A DNA stretch of 64,000 nt from Bursaphelenchus xylophilus (Eukaryota > Nematoda > Chromadorea > Rhabditida > Aphelenchoididae), in contig CAJFCV020000001.1 of NCBI GenBank assembly GCA_904066235.2, positions 5,022,001-5,086,000 of the forward strand, in the 5' to 3' direction. How positions within the stretch are numbered: position 1 is the first letter of the stretch; each line of letters opens with the position of its first letter. A program made the position numbers and the translations under genes. Below the pieces are notes generated by a model, which was given only the letters and a program-made list of their open reading frames with translations, did not search any database and was not told the origin of the DNA. Positions 23,707-35,798 of this stretch are shown here, one piece after another.

Positions 23707-26017
23707 ATGTTGCTAAAGATTGTGACTGCTCTGTTAGCTCTAGATATTGTCAGCAGTAGCCCGGATAACGAAACAAAATGTAGGCCTTTTTGTTTTTCTC
23801 GTTGCCGCTCAGAAGTTTTGCACGATATGCGAATCTTCCCAACATTTTAGCCCCCTCATCCTCAGTATAAGCTCCCGGAATCCCCAGGAACAACTCCAAA
23901 AAATCCCACCGAACACATCTAAAAGACGATTCGGAACTCAAGCATACTTTGAACTGGGAATGATATTCCGAATGAGCCCTCTCTCTGCCAGCCCTTCCTT
24001 ATTCTCTTCGTCGGGAAAGAAACGGGTTCCTTTTATGGCGAGAGAGCGTTTTTTTCTCGTTTCTATTGCCGCGTTGTGATGAGAATTGGCCCGTGTTAAG
24101 ACTGCTGTTGTGAACGAAATTACAGTACGCTTCTTTGCAATCAATCTCAAGGGGTCTCAAGACACAATTTCAGTCCAAAATCAAGCTTTGTACATCGAAA
24201 CGCCTCTAATATAATTATAAAAAAATGCAGAGTTTCTTTCCCACATTTTTATTGAGAAAATTGAGTCTGACATGTAGAGCTTTTTTCAGTATGCCCAGAC
24301 TTTGATTCCTTCGACCGACCAATCCGGATCACCTCGGAGACCTGCAAGGATATGTCGTCGTATGGTTTCGCCCTCCCTCCGGTCTTTAACATCTATAAAT
24401 CTCCACAAATTGACTTTACTTTTCAAGTTGTAAGCTGACTTTCGTTGTCTGTATGCAGAGACAATTTTTACCTTATGTTTTTTATAAAATACGTTAGTTG
24501 TAAATCTCATGATGTATAATATCCTTTACATTCGTAACATTTGCAGGGTAAAATCAACGATTCTTCAACCAACGACACTTGTTTACTCGAGTAAGTTCGG
24601 TTACTGCCGTGGCGCTCAGCGCGCGCGGAGAAACGAAAAGTTTGGTGGTTCGGGTGCAGCCGGGAGCGAATAGTTCCTTGCCTTTCTTTGGTAGTTAAAA
24701 ACGGCTTACAGCGTAGGTGATATAAACATTGTTCTTTAGGCTGTATTCGTTTTGTAAGCGTGCGTTTAGGGTGATATTTTCTGCATTTCATTTCTAGGAG
24801 AACACTTGACCCGAGTCTAGTCATATGTTTTGGTGGAAAAGAAACGAGAAAAAACGCTCTCTCGCTAAAAAAGGAACCCGTTTCTCTTCCGAAAAAGAAA
24901 ATAAAGGTGTGCCGGAACAAAGCAGAGGTCTTCGGAAAATTTTTCCCAGTTCAAGGTACGCTTGGGTTTCGAACCATCTTTTTGATGTGTTCGATGGGAC
25001 TTTTTGGAACTGTTCCTGGGGATTCCGGGGGCTTATATTCAGCATAACGAAAGCAGTCTTCGTTCAGCTTCTCCTTGACCATCAACACATGCACCATCTA
25101 CGTTACCCAGTTCAAACAAAACGTCCCTTTTTATGTCAATCACGATATATTCCTCAAAGCGAAGCGAAAAAATGACCAATTACAATTGCTAGCCTATGAT
25201 CACGGCGAATCGGAAATTCTCGTGAACTCGACTAGATGTACCGATAACTGGAGCACTCAGAAATATTTTTCATTAACTCTAGAGTCGAATGTCACAAAAA
25301 ATGAGTCGAATTGCATTTTTACTACGGTAAATTTTATTTATTTTTTATTAAGAGAATTGATTTTACGTTGTATTTCAGATCGCCGAGGAATTTGCCTTGC
25401 TCTATGACAAGAAACAGCACCATAAAACAGTGGAAGTCAAGCCAGATGGAAGCTTGAAATCATTGATCAAGATGGTCGAATGCAAAGAATATTGTTTCTT
25501 GATCCTGATGGGGCACTTGATCTTCTTGTAAGCCCAATTTTGGATCAATTTTGTGTTGTTTTTAGGATCCTTTCTTTTGGAATCTTCTTCTACGCCCTTT
25601 CCAAGGTTCTTCGATGGAAAGTAAGTCATCCTGTTTTATTTGTCGCCCATTTACAGTAGACCTCACGAAGGTGAAATCTTTGAGTCGAGACACTCTAGAA
25701 AAACAGGAGAGTCTGTCCGACAAAGAAAATCATATGCTTATGTTTTATTGAAATTTTATTTTCAGCGTGACTCTCAAAGTTCAGATTATCCGGATAAAGA
25801 AAAGAAACAGTCAAAAAAGGAAGGAAATAAAAAGAAAAGAAAGGAGTCGCAGAAAGAATCGAAGAGACAAAGCAAGGGGGAGAGCCAGAGGACTGCCAAG
25901 AAGGAGTCCAAGAAACAAAGCAAGAAGAGCCCCAAGCGATCAACGGCTCCAACTCAAACCAATAATCTGACGGCGAGTCCGGTTAGCAGCAGCACTGTTT
26001 TGGAATCGCGATTCTGA
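23707..26017 (+). CDS. Unrecognised single-pass membrane protein with basic tail
   Basis: Four exons are well supported: about 25068-25326, 25379-25527, 25566-25620, 25766-26017. A first exon at 23707-23732 (MLLKIVTA, donor CT|gttagc) is my best guess, because it joins in frame to make a hydrophobic signal-like start and a total of 246 residues. The putative ectodomain has sites for N-glycosylation (NSTRC, NESNC). A transmembrane segment spans about CFLILMGHLIFLILSFGIFF, followed by a very Lys/Ser-rich cytoplasmic tail of about 85 residues. I do not recognise the family. The predicted first intron contains a foldback repeat. Retaining sequence at 25657 would give an immediate TAG. Confidence 0.55.
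23862..25043. repeat. Foldback repeat with tRNA-Asn relic in the loop
   Basis: Inverted arms lie at about 23862-24064 and 24832-25043, sharing TATAAGC[TC]CCCGGAATCCCC, AAACGGGTTCCTTTT and a GCGAGAGAGCG core. The 767-base loop includes a degenerate tRNA-Asn. The arms are diverged (roughly one difference per 8 bases by eye), so the element is old. No transposase is visible. It lies downstream of Acinus, in the predicted first intron of the membrane-protein gene. Confidence 0.75.
24603..24668 (+). pseudogene. tRNA-Asn-derived relic
   Basis: The run GCCGTGGCGCTCAGCGCG, later TTGGTGGTTCGGGTGCAGCC and a final CGGGAGCGAATA match the intact tRNA-Asn genes of this window at both ends. The D-loop and the anticodon arm are shortened and the GTT anticodon is gone. 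It lies between the arms of the foldback at 23862-25043. Confidence 0.65.
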
Positions 26018-26190
26018 AGAAGAAAACAAAAAATTTGAAAATCAACAAACGGCATTGTTATTAGAATAAAATCAAGTTCATAGAAGAGTCTCCAGAATCT
26101 CGAATTATTTGTTAATATTATATTTCACATAACTTTTTTATCTTTTCATAGAGACATTTTCGTTCATTACTTTAGCCATTCAAACCATGT

Positions 26191-26193
26191 GCT

Positions 26194-26247
<54 letters not shown>

Positions 26248-26264
26248 GAGTCCACCCGGGAGCG
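26191..26264 (+). tRNA. tRNA-Asn(GTT), copy 1
   Basis: A 74-base cloverleaf: acceptor GCTTCCG pairs with CGGGAGC, discriminator G, D arm GCGCAATCGGTTAGCGC, anticodon loop CTGTTAA (GTT), T arm GGTGG-TTCGAGT-CCACC. The sequence is identical to the two intronic copies. It is followed by AGTACTTTTT, a Pol III stop. It lies between the membrane-protein gene and the esterase-like gene. Confidence 0.97.
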
Positions 26265-26482
26265 AGTACTTTTTGATCTCATATTCAAAAATAATTTACT
26301 GTGCCGATGATCTACCATAATTTTTAATTTTTTTCGTTTATGCAGTTTTCGTTTGACTTTTGAAACCATCGAAGCCTCATATTTTAATATTATCATTTTG
26401 TAATTAAATCACCATAAATGCAATAAAAAATAATAGTAATACGTCTTTCAAACAGATCAACAAAAAGAACTGAGGTTCTGGT

Positions 26483-29017
26483 TTAAAAAACGAAGGCGTA
26501 ATAGCAGGCTGCCATTAGGATTGTTGTCATCCCCACCGCAATTGAGCTCGCCGATCCGTACCTTTCCCGAATACCCACCCATTTCGAATACCGGTCCTCG
26601 AACCACTCGTCATTCATCCTGTTGAGATAGTAATCATAAATTAAATGATTCATTTTGCCCTGCTTATCAACAGGTTTCCAAGCCTCTCTCTCCACGGCCA
26701 CTCCAGAAGTGCCATTCGGATTTCCGAATTGGATAAAGTCAGCGATCAACTTGGAAAACTGTTTTCGAACATCTTTATCTCGCCCTGTATAATCCGTGAT
26801 GGAGGCTTGGCCAATTACAAAGGGCAGATCATCACCATTGATGGAGCCTCCTTCTACTCTATCAGCATCAAATTTGGAGTGGAAACGGTCGAAACGGTAG
26901 ACGTATAAGGGCGCTTCGGAGGTGGCAACAAAGTCTTGAGCAAATCTGTGGATGCCGTTAGTGGTGTAGACGTCGGTCATTAGCTGAAATTTGTTTTTGG
27001 TTATTTTATTGGAAATGACATTCATTGGCAAGGATCAGAGTTAAAGGTGTGGACGCCTGATGATGCTGTGTAAAACTTAATTCCTCACCTCAAGATAGCT
27101 TCTTTTGTAAGCCAGGGTCGAATTGTCTCTTCCATTATCGTAAAATTCGTCCAAAATGGGCTTCCCTTTTGCAGTACTCTTATCATCCACCGAGGTCCTG
27201 TTCATAACAAATACCGTCATGAATCTGGCGGCCGATTCGTAATACTCGTCATCAACGACTAAACCAATACATATTTTTTATTTTTCTCGGCTTACCGAAT
27301 TTCTTCGCTTCGTATTTCGTAAATCCAATCATAGTAGGCACCTTTGGGACTCTCGCTCTCAGTCGGGATACTGTATCCGGCAAGAAATTACCGTCATAAG
27401 TTGGCCCGTCTCTGACTTTATATCCAACATTATCCTTAGAGTACCCGGTGTTCAGTTGGTTGATATCCTTCTTTTTCAAAAAGTCGGTGAGTCCACTGGA
27501 GTCAGATGTGAAGCCCAAATTGTCATTGGCCATCTGGAGAACACTGTTGAAGACTTCTGAGGGGTCTTTGGGCTCCCATTGGTAGTCGTTTGTACCAGAC
27601 ATCAGCAGCAGTTGGTTCACATAATCTGCAAAATTTTAATTAGCGATTTTTAGCTGGAAAGGAAATGGGTCGACCGGAAATAAAGAGTAGGCATCTGCCA
27701 CACTTGGCTAAGGTTTTGTGCGATAGTGTAATGAGATAATTAATTGTAAGATAAAAAAAATGTGAGTGTGCCTTGAGCAATACAACTATAACCAATTTTT
27801 TGTCTATATCTGAGCTTTTCTAAATCGGTTTCGACCTTCCCTCACCTTTAGTTACGGGAGACAGACTGATCAATTCCGCAGCCATACTGCCAGTTCCATG
27901 GCCTCCAACAGTAATCCTTTTCCGATCCCCACCAAAATTTTCCACATTTTCATAGACCCATTTCAAGGCCTGAGAAATGTCCCACAATCCCTGATTTCCC
28001 GGGGCCGTCTTGTCTCCATCTGTGTAGAATCCCAGAATTCCTTGTCGATAGTTGAAAGTAACGACAAGAATTCGATGCAATTCTGGGAGAATGTTGGCAA
28101 CTTGTTTTCCGTGGGTGTTTGAGGAGTGACTGACGTCATCTGTGCCGTGAATGAAGAAGAGAACTGGCAATAAAGGGGAGTTGGAGCTCTGAAAAGCAGC
28201 GGAAATTGTGATTTGAAGAATTTGGATGGTATTTTTTTTTATTGTACTCACATAAGCTTTTTGCACGGTGCAAAAAAAATTTCTCTCGTTTTTTTTTTGA
28301 CTTACCCTGGTTGGCGCAAAAATATTCAAATACAGACAGTCAATGCTGTAATCCTTTGTCTCGATTCCCGTATAATAACATTGGTTTCCGAGAGTTAGCG
28401 CATCCTTAGTGCCGTTGTAATTCTGTGCTGGAGCGGCTTTCTGAAATCAAAAAAAAAATATTTTAATGCTCTTCAAAATTGACAAGTCATGGTTAAAAAA
28501 CAATTTTCTTTTCTAAAACCTAGTCGTAAATGATATCAGAGAGATTTTACGATGATTTTTAATGCAAGTCATCCAATTCTACCCATACGAAAAAGACTTT
28601 TTAATAGTACCCAAGTGTAAGACCCCGACCTCTCGCAAATTTTTGTTGCAAAATTTAGTTAAAAAAAAGAGTCTGTTACAGAGTTCACAATGCCATACCA
28701 AATGGCAATCATTTACAATCAATATTTACAAGACTATGACAATAAAGTGTGCATGCTCTCTGACCGTCTCTTCTTTTTCCATAGTCTCTCTCTTGTAAAG
28801 GTAGTTTACTCACCAAAAATCTTGTGTCATTTGTTGGCGCAGTGGCATAGGGGACTCCCAAAAACACATTCACTTGGTTCGACGCATCCTGACTTATGGG
28901 CTTCTCATATCCCCTTACTGTACCGTATTTTGTCTTCACATCTATTGTTGGTTGTTGCTGTGACCAACCAATCGGAAATAAAGTTAGAGCAATTAAAACC
29001 CCCTGAGGCAACCACAT
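26483..29017 (-). CDS. Carboxylesterase/cholinesterase-fold protein, probably inactive
   Basis: Six exons: 29017-28814, 28440-28306, 28188-27846, 27625-27296, 27258-27089, 26983-26483, giving 560 residues. A signal peptide (MWLPQGVLIALTLFPIGWS) starts it. Family landmarks are VFLGVPYATAP, DCLYLNIFAP, NYRQGILGF and NQGLWDISQALKWVYENVENFGGD, split here for length. The nucleophile elbow, normally GxSxG, reads GHGTG (Ser to Gly, about 211). The oxyanion loop HGGG reads HGTD (about 127). The catalytic His position reads INGDDLPF (His to Asn, about 443). The acidic residue (TKYE, about 333) is kept. It should therefore be a non-catalytic member, perhaps adhesive as in neuroligins. The hydrophobic C-terminus (IAVGMTTILMAACYYAFVF) suggests a GPI signal or membrane anchor. 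The start was set at the first in-frame ATG. Confidence 0.9.
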
Positions 29018-29300
29018 TCTGAGACAAAACTGAGCTCCCACCACCACCCATCGTATATATTTAAAGGTGGCCGCACCTTGAAGATAAGATTATAGAGGGC
29101 TCCAATTGGAACCTTGCCGGTTCTATTGTTTTATGTGACTCATCCCAAATATGATATTTAGTACGATAAGATGAGGAACTCGCAGGCATAACAATCTTCA
29201 TATAAGGCTTGCTGATTGTGACTCATTTTTCGAGCGGGTGACAAGTGCGTGGGATTGCCATTCATAAGAAGGGAAGGCCTTTATCAGACTGCACACCTAC
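29018..29300 (-). promoter_or_regulatory. Candidate promoter with GATA-type sites
   Basis: Upstream of the esterase-like start are an AT-rich TATATATTTAAA block (29054-29065) and three GATA-factor-like sites: AGATAAG 29082-29088, CGATAAG 29164-29170, and TTATCA (TGATAA reversed) 29281-29286. In nematodes WGATAR-like clusters near secreted esterase genes often mean intestinal expression through ELT-2-type factors; here that is inference. Confidence 0.4.
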
Positions 29301-29789
29301 ATTCAGTGGTTGTAGACATTTGAGGGGGTTGAAAACTAAATCTGGGGTTGCGCGGGCACAGGTCTTCATGAAGTTTGGCATCCATTAATAGTAGCGTTTC
29401 CAGAGTCTAGCAGTTTTTGGGTGGTGCTCAAAACGTAACATAATACTTATGTATATTTGTTTGAAATGTTGATAACTTTTTTCCAACATATTAGTTTTCC
29501 GTTCGAATCCATTATTTCCACCTCCAACCACCCTTAAATCTTGGTGGTTCTTAATACCTGTGCATTGTTCCTTGCAGACTTGAGACTTCAAGTGTCAACT
29601 AGGGAGTTCCTATTATTTTGAAACATATAACTTTCGAAATCATAATGCATCGTCGTACCACTCAACCATTCCAAAAATCATTTCAAAACTTTTGTTATCA
29701 GAATTTATCTCATAGGATCGCGTTTCAATCTCGTTCAAAATCCACTCCTGCCATCCAGAAAATGTTTTCTTTGTTCCCATTCCAATATA

Positions 29790-29984
29790 CTAGTCGCGGA
29801 AAAAAGTCCTGGAACTTTTTTGCGACTCTGCACTGTGCATGAACCCGAAAAGTGCTTTTGCACAGTGCAATTTTGTTAATTTTGCCTTATTTGTCGCGCG
29901 CGATTCCCGCGACAAATAAACTTTTCGGAGCGCGACGGAATTTGGGGGGCGCGATAAAGTCCCAGGACTTTTTTCCGCGACTAG
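29790..29984. mobile_element. 195-bp MITE with CTAGTCGCGG ends
   Basis: The ends are CTAGTCGCGGAAAAAAGTCC and its reverse complement, flanked by TA (29788-29789, 29985-29986). An inner pair of GCACTGTGCA / TGCACAGTGC adds further pairing. The element has no coding capacity. It lies between the esterase-like gene and eIF3j. Confidence 0.87.
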
Positions 29985-30447
29985 TAACAACTCATATTAC
30001 TGTGCAAACTCCAAAGTCCAATTCCCGTAAATCCTAAGAAGCTTTTGAGAACAATGGGCCAATCCTTTATCGTATTCAAATTCGGATTTTTTGAACGAAA
30101 AAATAAACACTGCGGTGCATGTGATGTACGTGTGTATGAGTCAGCTCAACCGTGACCTTATGAACTTTCCCTTACACTTTTTCCCATTTTAATATTCGAA
30201 AAAACTCGGATAAGACCTCCCACTCTAAACTAGATAATTTTTACAACTACTCCAAGCATTGCAGCGATTTTAGGCATGTTTAATCAACCTCTAAAAACAA
30301 TGACTTTGAAAGGAATTTACCCAACAAAACAATTTAAATAAATTTTGTGATAAGGCAATTTGAACAGAAATATCCGATATCACGGGGTGCTGATATTGAC
30401 GGTGGGCATTTCTGCGACAACAACAGGATGATTGTGGATGGCGAGTA
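29985..30447. other. Spacer downstream of eIF3j
   Basis: No gene is supported. It holds the 3' flank of the eIF3j gene, and short AT-rich reading frames only. Confidence 0.3.
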
Positions 30448-31325
30448 TCAGAACTTGTCGATATAATCATCATAATCATCTTCCACATAGTCATCAAACA
30501 CCTCTTTTTTTATCTTTTTCTTGTTCTTTTGCTTGCTCTGAGCCTCGCGGGCGGCTTTTTCAGCTTCTTCCTTCTCCTGCAAGTATTTATTGAGTAAAAA
30601 TTACTAAACTCCAATAAATTTTATATCAAAACCCTCACTTTTTCGGCCTTTTCAGCTTCCGCCAATTGTTTTACCTTGCCTTGCAAGAGAGTAACGATGT
30701 TTTCCAATTGAAATTTGTTCACTAAAAATAAAAAATACATGAAAGTGAAGAAACTCACAGGGATTGGTGATCTGGTCAACAAGAACGGTAACAAAATCGG
30801 TATAATAAGCGGAACCAGAACGGGCAGAGAAGGCAGAGGCGGTTTTCTCGGCAAATTCTGTAAAGTCCAGACGCGACTCGAGTTCGGTAAACTTCTTATC
30901 CGTCGATTCAGCACCTTAAAATGGGATTAATTTTTAAAAATCTTCTATTTTATGGATAATTGGCCAATAGATCATAGTAATATAAGTCTTCAACTCACCA
31001 ATCAAATCGGCAAAAAGCTCCATATCGGACCGTTTCTGCAAGTCTAGAATCTCGGCCCGGCTCAGCTCCCTCTGGCCACCCGAGGCAGCCGGTTTTGCCT
31101 TCGACGAAGCAGCTTTATTCGACTTCTCCTTCTTGGGTTCAGGCTCGGGCTCATCCCGTAATTTCTCCTCCAATCCAAGAGTGGCGATCTTGTCCTGCAA
31201 CTGCGCAGTTGGATCAAAGTCGTCTGCATCTGAAATAAAAGTTAAGGTTAGCCTTTTATTTGTCTTATCCTTGAGGACCTAAAAACAAAATAAAAATATA
31301 AAGTAACCTAACCCCAATCATCCAT
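30448..31325 (-). CDS. Translation initiation factor eIF3 subunit J
   Basis: Five exons: 31325-31313, 31229-30999, 30914-30759, 30721-30639, 30576-30448, giving 203 residues. eIF3j is a loosely bound subunit that occupies the 40S decoding centre and mRNA channel. The start MDDWDADDFDP matches the acidic N-terminus of the family. A Lys/Ala-rich linker follows, then the conserved ADLIG and LNKFQLENIVTLLQGKV helical core, a basic stretch, and an acidic Tyr-rich end (DDYVEDDYDDYIDKF). The first coding exon is only 13 bases. TTCTTGCAG ends 20 bases before the ATG. It lies 432 bases downstream of CNEP1R1 on the same strand. Confidence 0.92.
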
Positions 31326-31757
31326 GTTGGCTGGCCTGTGGAGGAACCTGCAAGAACAAATATTACATCATGTGAGTTTCGAAATTGATTTAAAAATGAG
31401 GTTTTCGACGCTAATAGATATTGCATTACATCTTATACATGAAAATAAATACAGATAAATTCTTCCCATTCCAAAAATTTTGCGAAACCCGGTGTAAAAC
31501 ACTGTAATTGATAAGAAACGAGATTATTGATGCAGCTCACCGTGAATCGCACATTCTCGCCTTTTTGTGACAACATGTTTCTCCGGGTCAAGTTTTTCCC
31601 TCATGTAACCTGCAGATATTGCGGGCGCGACTCGCGTATTTCGAATGTAGCAGCAAATCAACCAAAATTTCGACCACTGGCAAAAATAAACCAAATTACA
31701 TCCGAGTAGTGTGTGGACCATATACACCTTTATTACACAATTGTTTAAATAGTCCCT
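31326..31757. other. Spacer between CNEP1R1 and eIF3j
   Basis: No gene is supported. It holds the CNEP1R1 3' flank and the eIF3j upstream acceptor. Co-transcription of the two genes is possible but not shown. Confidence 0.3.
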
Positions 31758-32619
31758 CTATAAGGAAAGATTGTCCAGATCATCTGAACATCGCGGCCTC
31801 TCAGCTCCTATGTGCTCAAACGCCGCCGTCGGTGATTGTCGATTCATGTTCTCGATCTTGGCTTCCTCTGGATCAGACATCAGCAGTTCGGAAGCAAGCG
31901 GTGGCGGAGGGGGAGGGCTGTAATTTGGAGCCACATTTTGGTAACCCCCAAGTCCATGGGTTGGGCGGACGATTAGACGACCTTGCTAAACACAAAAATG
32001 AAAAACTTATCTAGCTTACCTCATCACAGCTGAGATAAAAATCGACCAAAACATTTCGGCACCTCGCAGCAATTCTAAAAATAAAAAACTTTATAACACT
32101 TGACATCCGGTGTTAGAGATGGCTGTAAGACTATCAAAATTCAAGAAAATACTCACATTTTGGGTGCTATTACACGCTTCTGCACGCCAATAACCGTGAA
32201 CAACAATATCAGAGTGACAAACCCAGTGGAAAACACAGGATGTTTTGTTAAACTTTCTGTGAATGAGATCTAAACAAACAAGGATAAAGTCGGCTCAAAG
32301 CAAAACAACTCACATATCTGATTGTTGGGTCTAGTACCCAAAAGTATGCTGAGACAATTGTGGCAACAAAAGTGACCAATAACACAGCTGAAAAACAGTT
32401 TTATGTTTCAAAAACGACAATATTAACCTACTCATCCACCTGACGGCTTTTGGTTGTGAACCAGCCACAACTTCAGTCAGTCGTCGCTCAAAGAATATCA
32501 TATCTAAACATAGAGCAAAGTGAAGCTAATGACTTACCATCAAGCCCATCGGCGATTGCTTCCGAGTCTCTGGGCGGCTGCTCAAACCGCATAAATTTCC
32601 GCCAAAGTGAGCCGAACAT
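31758..32619 (-). CDS. Nuclear envelope phosphatase-regulatory subunit 1
   Basis: Six exons: 32619-32538, 32503-32432, 32387-32314, 32269-32157, 32074-32020, 31985-31758, giving 207 residues. CNEP1R1 (TMEM188) activates the CTDNEP1 phosphatase at the nuclear envelope, which controls lipin and lipid synthesis. The family pattern is clear: FFERRLTEVV, a first transmembrane segment (LLVTFVATIVSAYFWVL), DPTIRYISFTESLTKHP, a second segment (FVTLILLFTVIGV), then QKRVIAPKIIAARCRNVL and LSCDEQGRLIVRP. The human protein has 125 residues; this one adds an N-terminal extension and a C-terminal tail with a SPPPPPPL run. Many of its exons are very short and none is individually conspicuous. Confidence 0.92.
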
Positions 32620-33241
32620 TGAGTAAATGGTTACGATTGCACTCGAATCTGTTTCAAGAACAAAATGACTGTTTATCTGAAATGAAACAATATTAGACTA
32701 GGCATAAGATTCCACAAATCCTTTTCTGATATTAATTTCATGTTATACTAAATTGAAAACAAACCCACCTCAAATGCTGCATCAAAATGATCTAAGATCG
32801 ATTAGTAGTTGAAATAAATCCGTAGTGGTCAGACAATGTTACTGCCACCTTCTTATCAAGAAAAAAATATTTTTTCCGAAAAAGAAATTATTGAGGGAAA
32901 AAGTTGGCCCAACTGAAATGGTGGGTCAAGTGTTCCTCTCCTCCAGTTACCGGTCCCATTTGTGGGAATTACAGTTCAGACAGGACGAATACAAATTAAA
33001 TGAGGTCGTCTTGTTCCTTGATCGGCTAATAGGATTCAAATTTCGCCAGCCAGAGATCTCGCTACAAGGTATAGATCATAGTGAAAGATGTACTCCAGAG
33101 TGACAGTCTACCCATCGATAATCGTTTCGCCGTCTGATCAGTCCCGTGAAGAGCTCCTGTCCTTCCGATGAACACAATCAGGCATTAACATAAGCGGGTT
33201 CGCCTACATAGTATCATTTCAAACCTGATGTCAACTGAATG
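32620..33241. other. Divergent spacer, CNEP1R1 / glycosyltransferase 1
   Basis: About 620 bases between divergent genes. Promoters of both are expected here. I see no convincing coding region. Confidence 0.35.
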
Positions 33242-35472
33242 ATGGTCCGAGACTTGCGGGTGGCCGGCAAGACGGGTATGCTGAACGTGATTCTGCTGTT
33301 TGCATGTAAGTTCTGGATTGGTTCTTTAGTGTTAGATTGATCTTTGATACCAGTATAATATAAATTGATATCCGCAAATCAAACCAACTCTATGATTTAG
33401 TTGTGGCCGGTTTGTGGGTGGTGAATGTTAGCTATTACTATCAGAGGAGAGAATATTTGATGGCTATGGCCAATCATTTTCTCGCTACGGCAAAACGAAA
33501 TGAAATTCCGGAGGTTCTGATGAATATTTCAAGTGTTCAAAACGCTACACCATTCCCAGCGTCCAATGTAACCATCAAAAAAGCTGAAGAAAAGATGATA
33601 AACGAATTGGAAGAACTGCTGGAAGATGTGAATGCCACTTTCAAGAATTATCAAGTAATTTACAAGATGTCGAAGTCGAGTAACGAGAGCTTTTGTGAGG
33701 GCGCAGATGCCGTTGTCTATGTGATGACGATGGCAGATGAGGGCTCTACATTGCGACGACAAGCCATGAGAGAGGTCGTTTTTAATGCAGTAAGTACTTT
33801 TGGACGTGTCATTTGCGTAAATAATAGATTAGTCTTGTCCTAACTTGTTAATATTTTTCGCGGCTATCCATAATTTCGGAAAACATTTGCGTAATATGCA
33901 GATGAAGTGGAGAGCCGTAATACAGGGTCTTACAAAAAACGTGAAGGTTTCGCAACGTTTTGGCAATTTCCTTCTTTGTTCTCGATGTCAGCCTTATCGA
34001 AAACCCCAAAAAATCCGACATTTCTCGGTGATTTTGAACCGAAAAACACTGGTTTTCGGGGTAGGAATGCACCTACTTCAGAGGGTCGTAGCGACCTCAG
34101 TTTGCACTTTAAAATCTTGATATTTTGTAGACAAAAACTAATGTCGCTTAAAAATATGTATTCCGAAAACGAAGTCTCTGCGCCGCCTCCGCCGGATGTT
34201 ACAGCCTCCGACTTTCCTTCACTTTTTTTGTACTTTCCGGTGATTTTTGGAAAATCTGGGAATGTTTTCAGAGAAATGGAATTCGCTCAGAGAATGAAAT
34301 CAAAATTCATAGTTGGTGAGGATTATTTTTCCTAAAAAGTTTTGCGGATCATGACGAAACTCGGCAAAAATAAGCACATAATCTTTTGAATTATGTGCGA
34401 GATTTTTTATTATCGCTCGAAAAATTTCACATTTCCCAAAAATCATCGTAACTTTCAGGCCGAGAATAATCAAAAATGGATCACTTTTTGAGCGTTTCCA
34501 TATGATTACTCCCAGCATTTCTGATTTTTCAGACGAACCTCCCCGCCAACATGACAATACGACATCGTTTTGTGATGGGGAAATTCCCAGCTCGTGCAGA
34601 TTATCAGCAAATTCTCCTGAATGAGACCAGAGAGTACGACGATATTCTCTTTTACAATGTGGACGAGCATTACCGAGAAAACTACATCAAATGGCACACA
34701 ATGCACGCATGGCACATGAGACACTGTCCGAATGTGAAGCATTTCATCAAAATGGACGATGATACGGTGGCCGACTTTGATCGGACTTTCAAATGGATCG
34801 AACGCAAGTTTGACGGGTTGTTGGAAGGGAAGGAGAAATACTTTGTGTGCCATCGGATGAGGGGCTATTCACCGGTCAGGGATAGAAAGAATGAAAGATG
34901 GTAAGAGATGGATGAAAGCAAGTTCAATTCGCCAAAAAAAAGACGCGGAAAAACGTTTTGTCGGAGAAGAAATGGGGAATTTTTAGGGCGAGAGAGTACG
35001 TTTTTGCGCGTCTTTTCTCTGACTTCTCTGTAAAAGCAAGACGAAATGTATTTAAAAAACCGATAGCGAAGCGTCTATTCCGATCATCGGACTCCTCAGT
35101 TTGACGTGCGCTTTTTATTCGTTAATCCTTTCCAGGTACATCCCCGTGGAAGAGTTCGGCGAATCCCATTGGCCAGATTACTGCTTTGGCTACTTTGTTC
35201 TCACCAACAATGACACAATAACGGACATTATGACAGCTCAGCAGAATATCAACCTAGTCCACATGGACGATTGTTTTCTCACCGGGATTGTGCGAAGAGC
35301 CACTGAAGCCGATGTCTACGACTTCTATGGGGTTAGAAGCGGGATCTCGCGGCCCAGGTGCTCCAAGGATCGGGAATTACCTTACATGATGACCCTGACC
35401 AACGCCAAAACAGCGGAGTCAGTGAGGAGCAAATTGAGTACGATTAAGAAGAGGAATTGCAAAGGAATGTAG
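33242..35472 (+). CDS. GT31-like glycosyltransferase, paralogue 1
   Basis: Four exons: 33242-33305, 33401-33789, 34533-34900, 35136-35472, giving 385 residues. It looks like a type II Golgi enzyme: a short cytosolic start, a signal-anchor (MLNVILLFALVAGLWVV) and a stem with N-glycosylation sites. The catalytic part resembles beta-1,3-glycosyltransferases of family GT31: an LRRQAMREVVF segment, WHMRHCPNVKHFIKMDDDT with the metal-binding DDD, WPDYCFGYFVLT, and the distal MDDCFLTGIV. The last two correspond to the YPxYxxG and EDVyxG motifs. The sugar specificity is unknown. It is the most diverged member of the four-gene cluster and convergent with paralogue 2. Intron 2 (743 bp) holds no recognisable gene. 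Confidence 0.85.
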
Positions 35473-35798
35473 TTTTCTGGCAAGGGAAAGTTTGTTAGCT
35501 CACCTTTCAAGTTGTAGATTTTTTTCGGTTGCTGTAAATAAAGGTACTGACTAGTTTTGGATCATAAATGAATATAGCATCAATATAAGAACTTAGTACT
35601 AGTCAAAATAGTATTTTATAATATTTTTTTCAGGATATGTACATTCAAAACTCTGGCAACAAATCGCATAACTTGTTTGTTAAAGAGAGGTCTCGTTGTG
35701 CGGAGGTCCTTTTTGTCCTAAAATTGGCGTTTGCGACTTCTGAAGCTGTCCGTTATAGACAGGTTTTATGTAGGGCACCCAATCAAACCTGTCTAGCA

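Noticed and set aside
23747..24079. 110-codon plus frame and overlapping minus frames at 23.7-24.2 kb
   Set aside because: They arise from the arm of the foldback repeat; the other arm gives matching frames antisense.
29047..29053. Earlier start for the esterase-like protein
   Set aside because: The upstream codons in frame are GTG, and the ATG at 29051-29053 is out of frame; the ATG at 29017 gives a clean signal peptide.
32825..33103. 92-codon plus frame upstream of glycosyltransferase paralogue 1
   Set aside because: No domain, no splice continuity, and it lies in the divergent promoter region.
33920..34350. Transposon in the second intron of glycosyltransferase paralogue 1, starting TACAGGGTCTTAC
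   Set aside because: No matching inverted end was found within the intron, so only a solitary end-like sequence remains.
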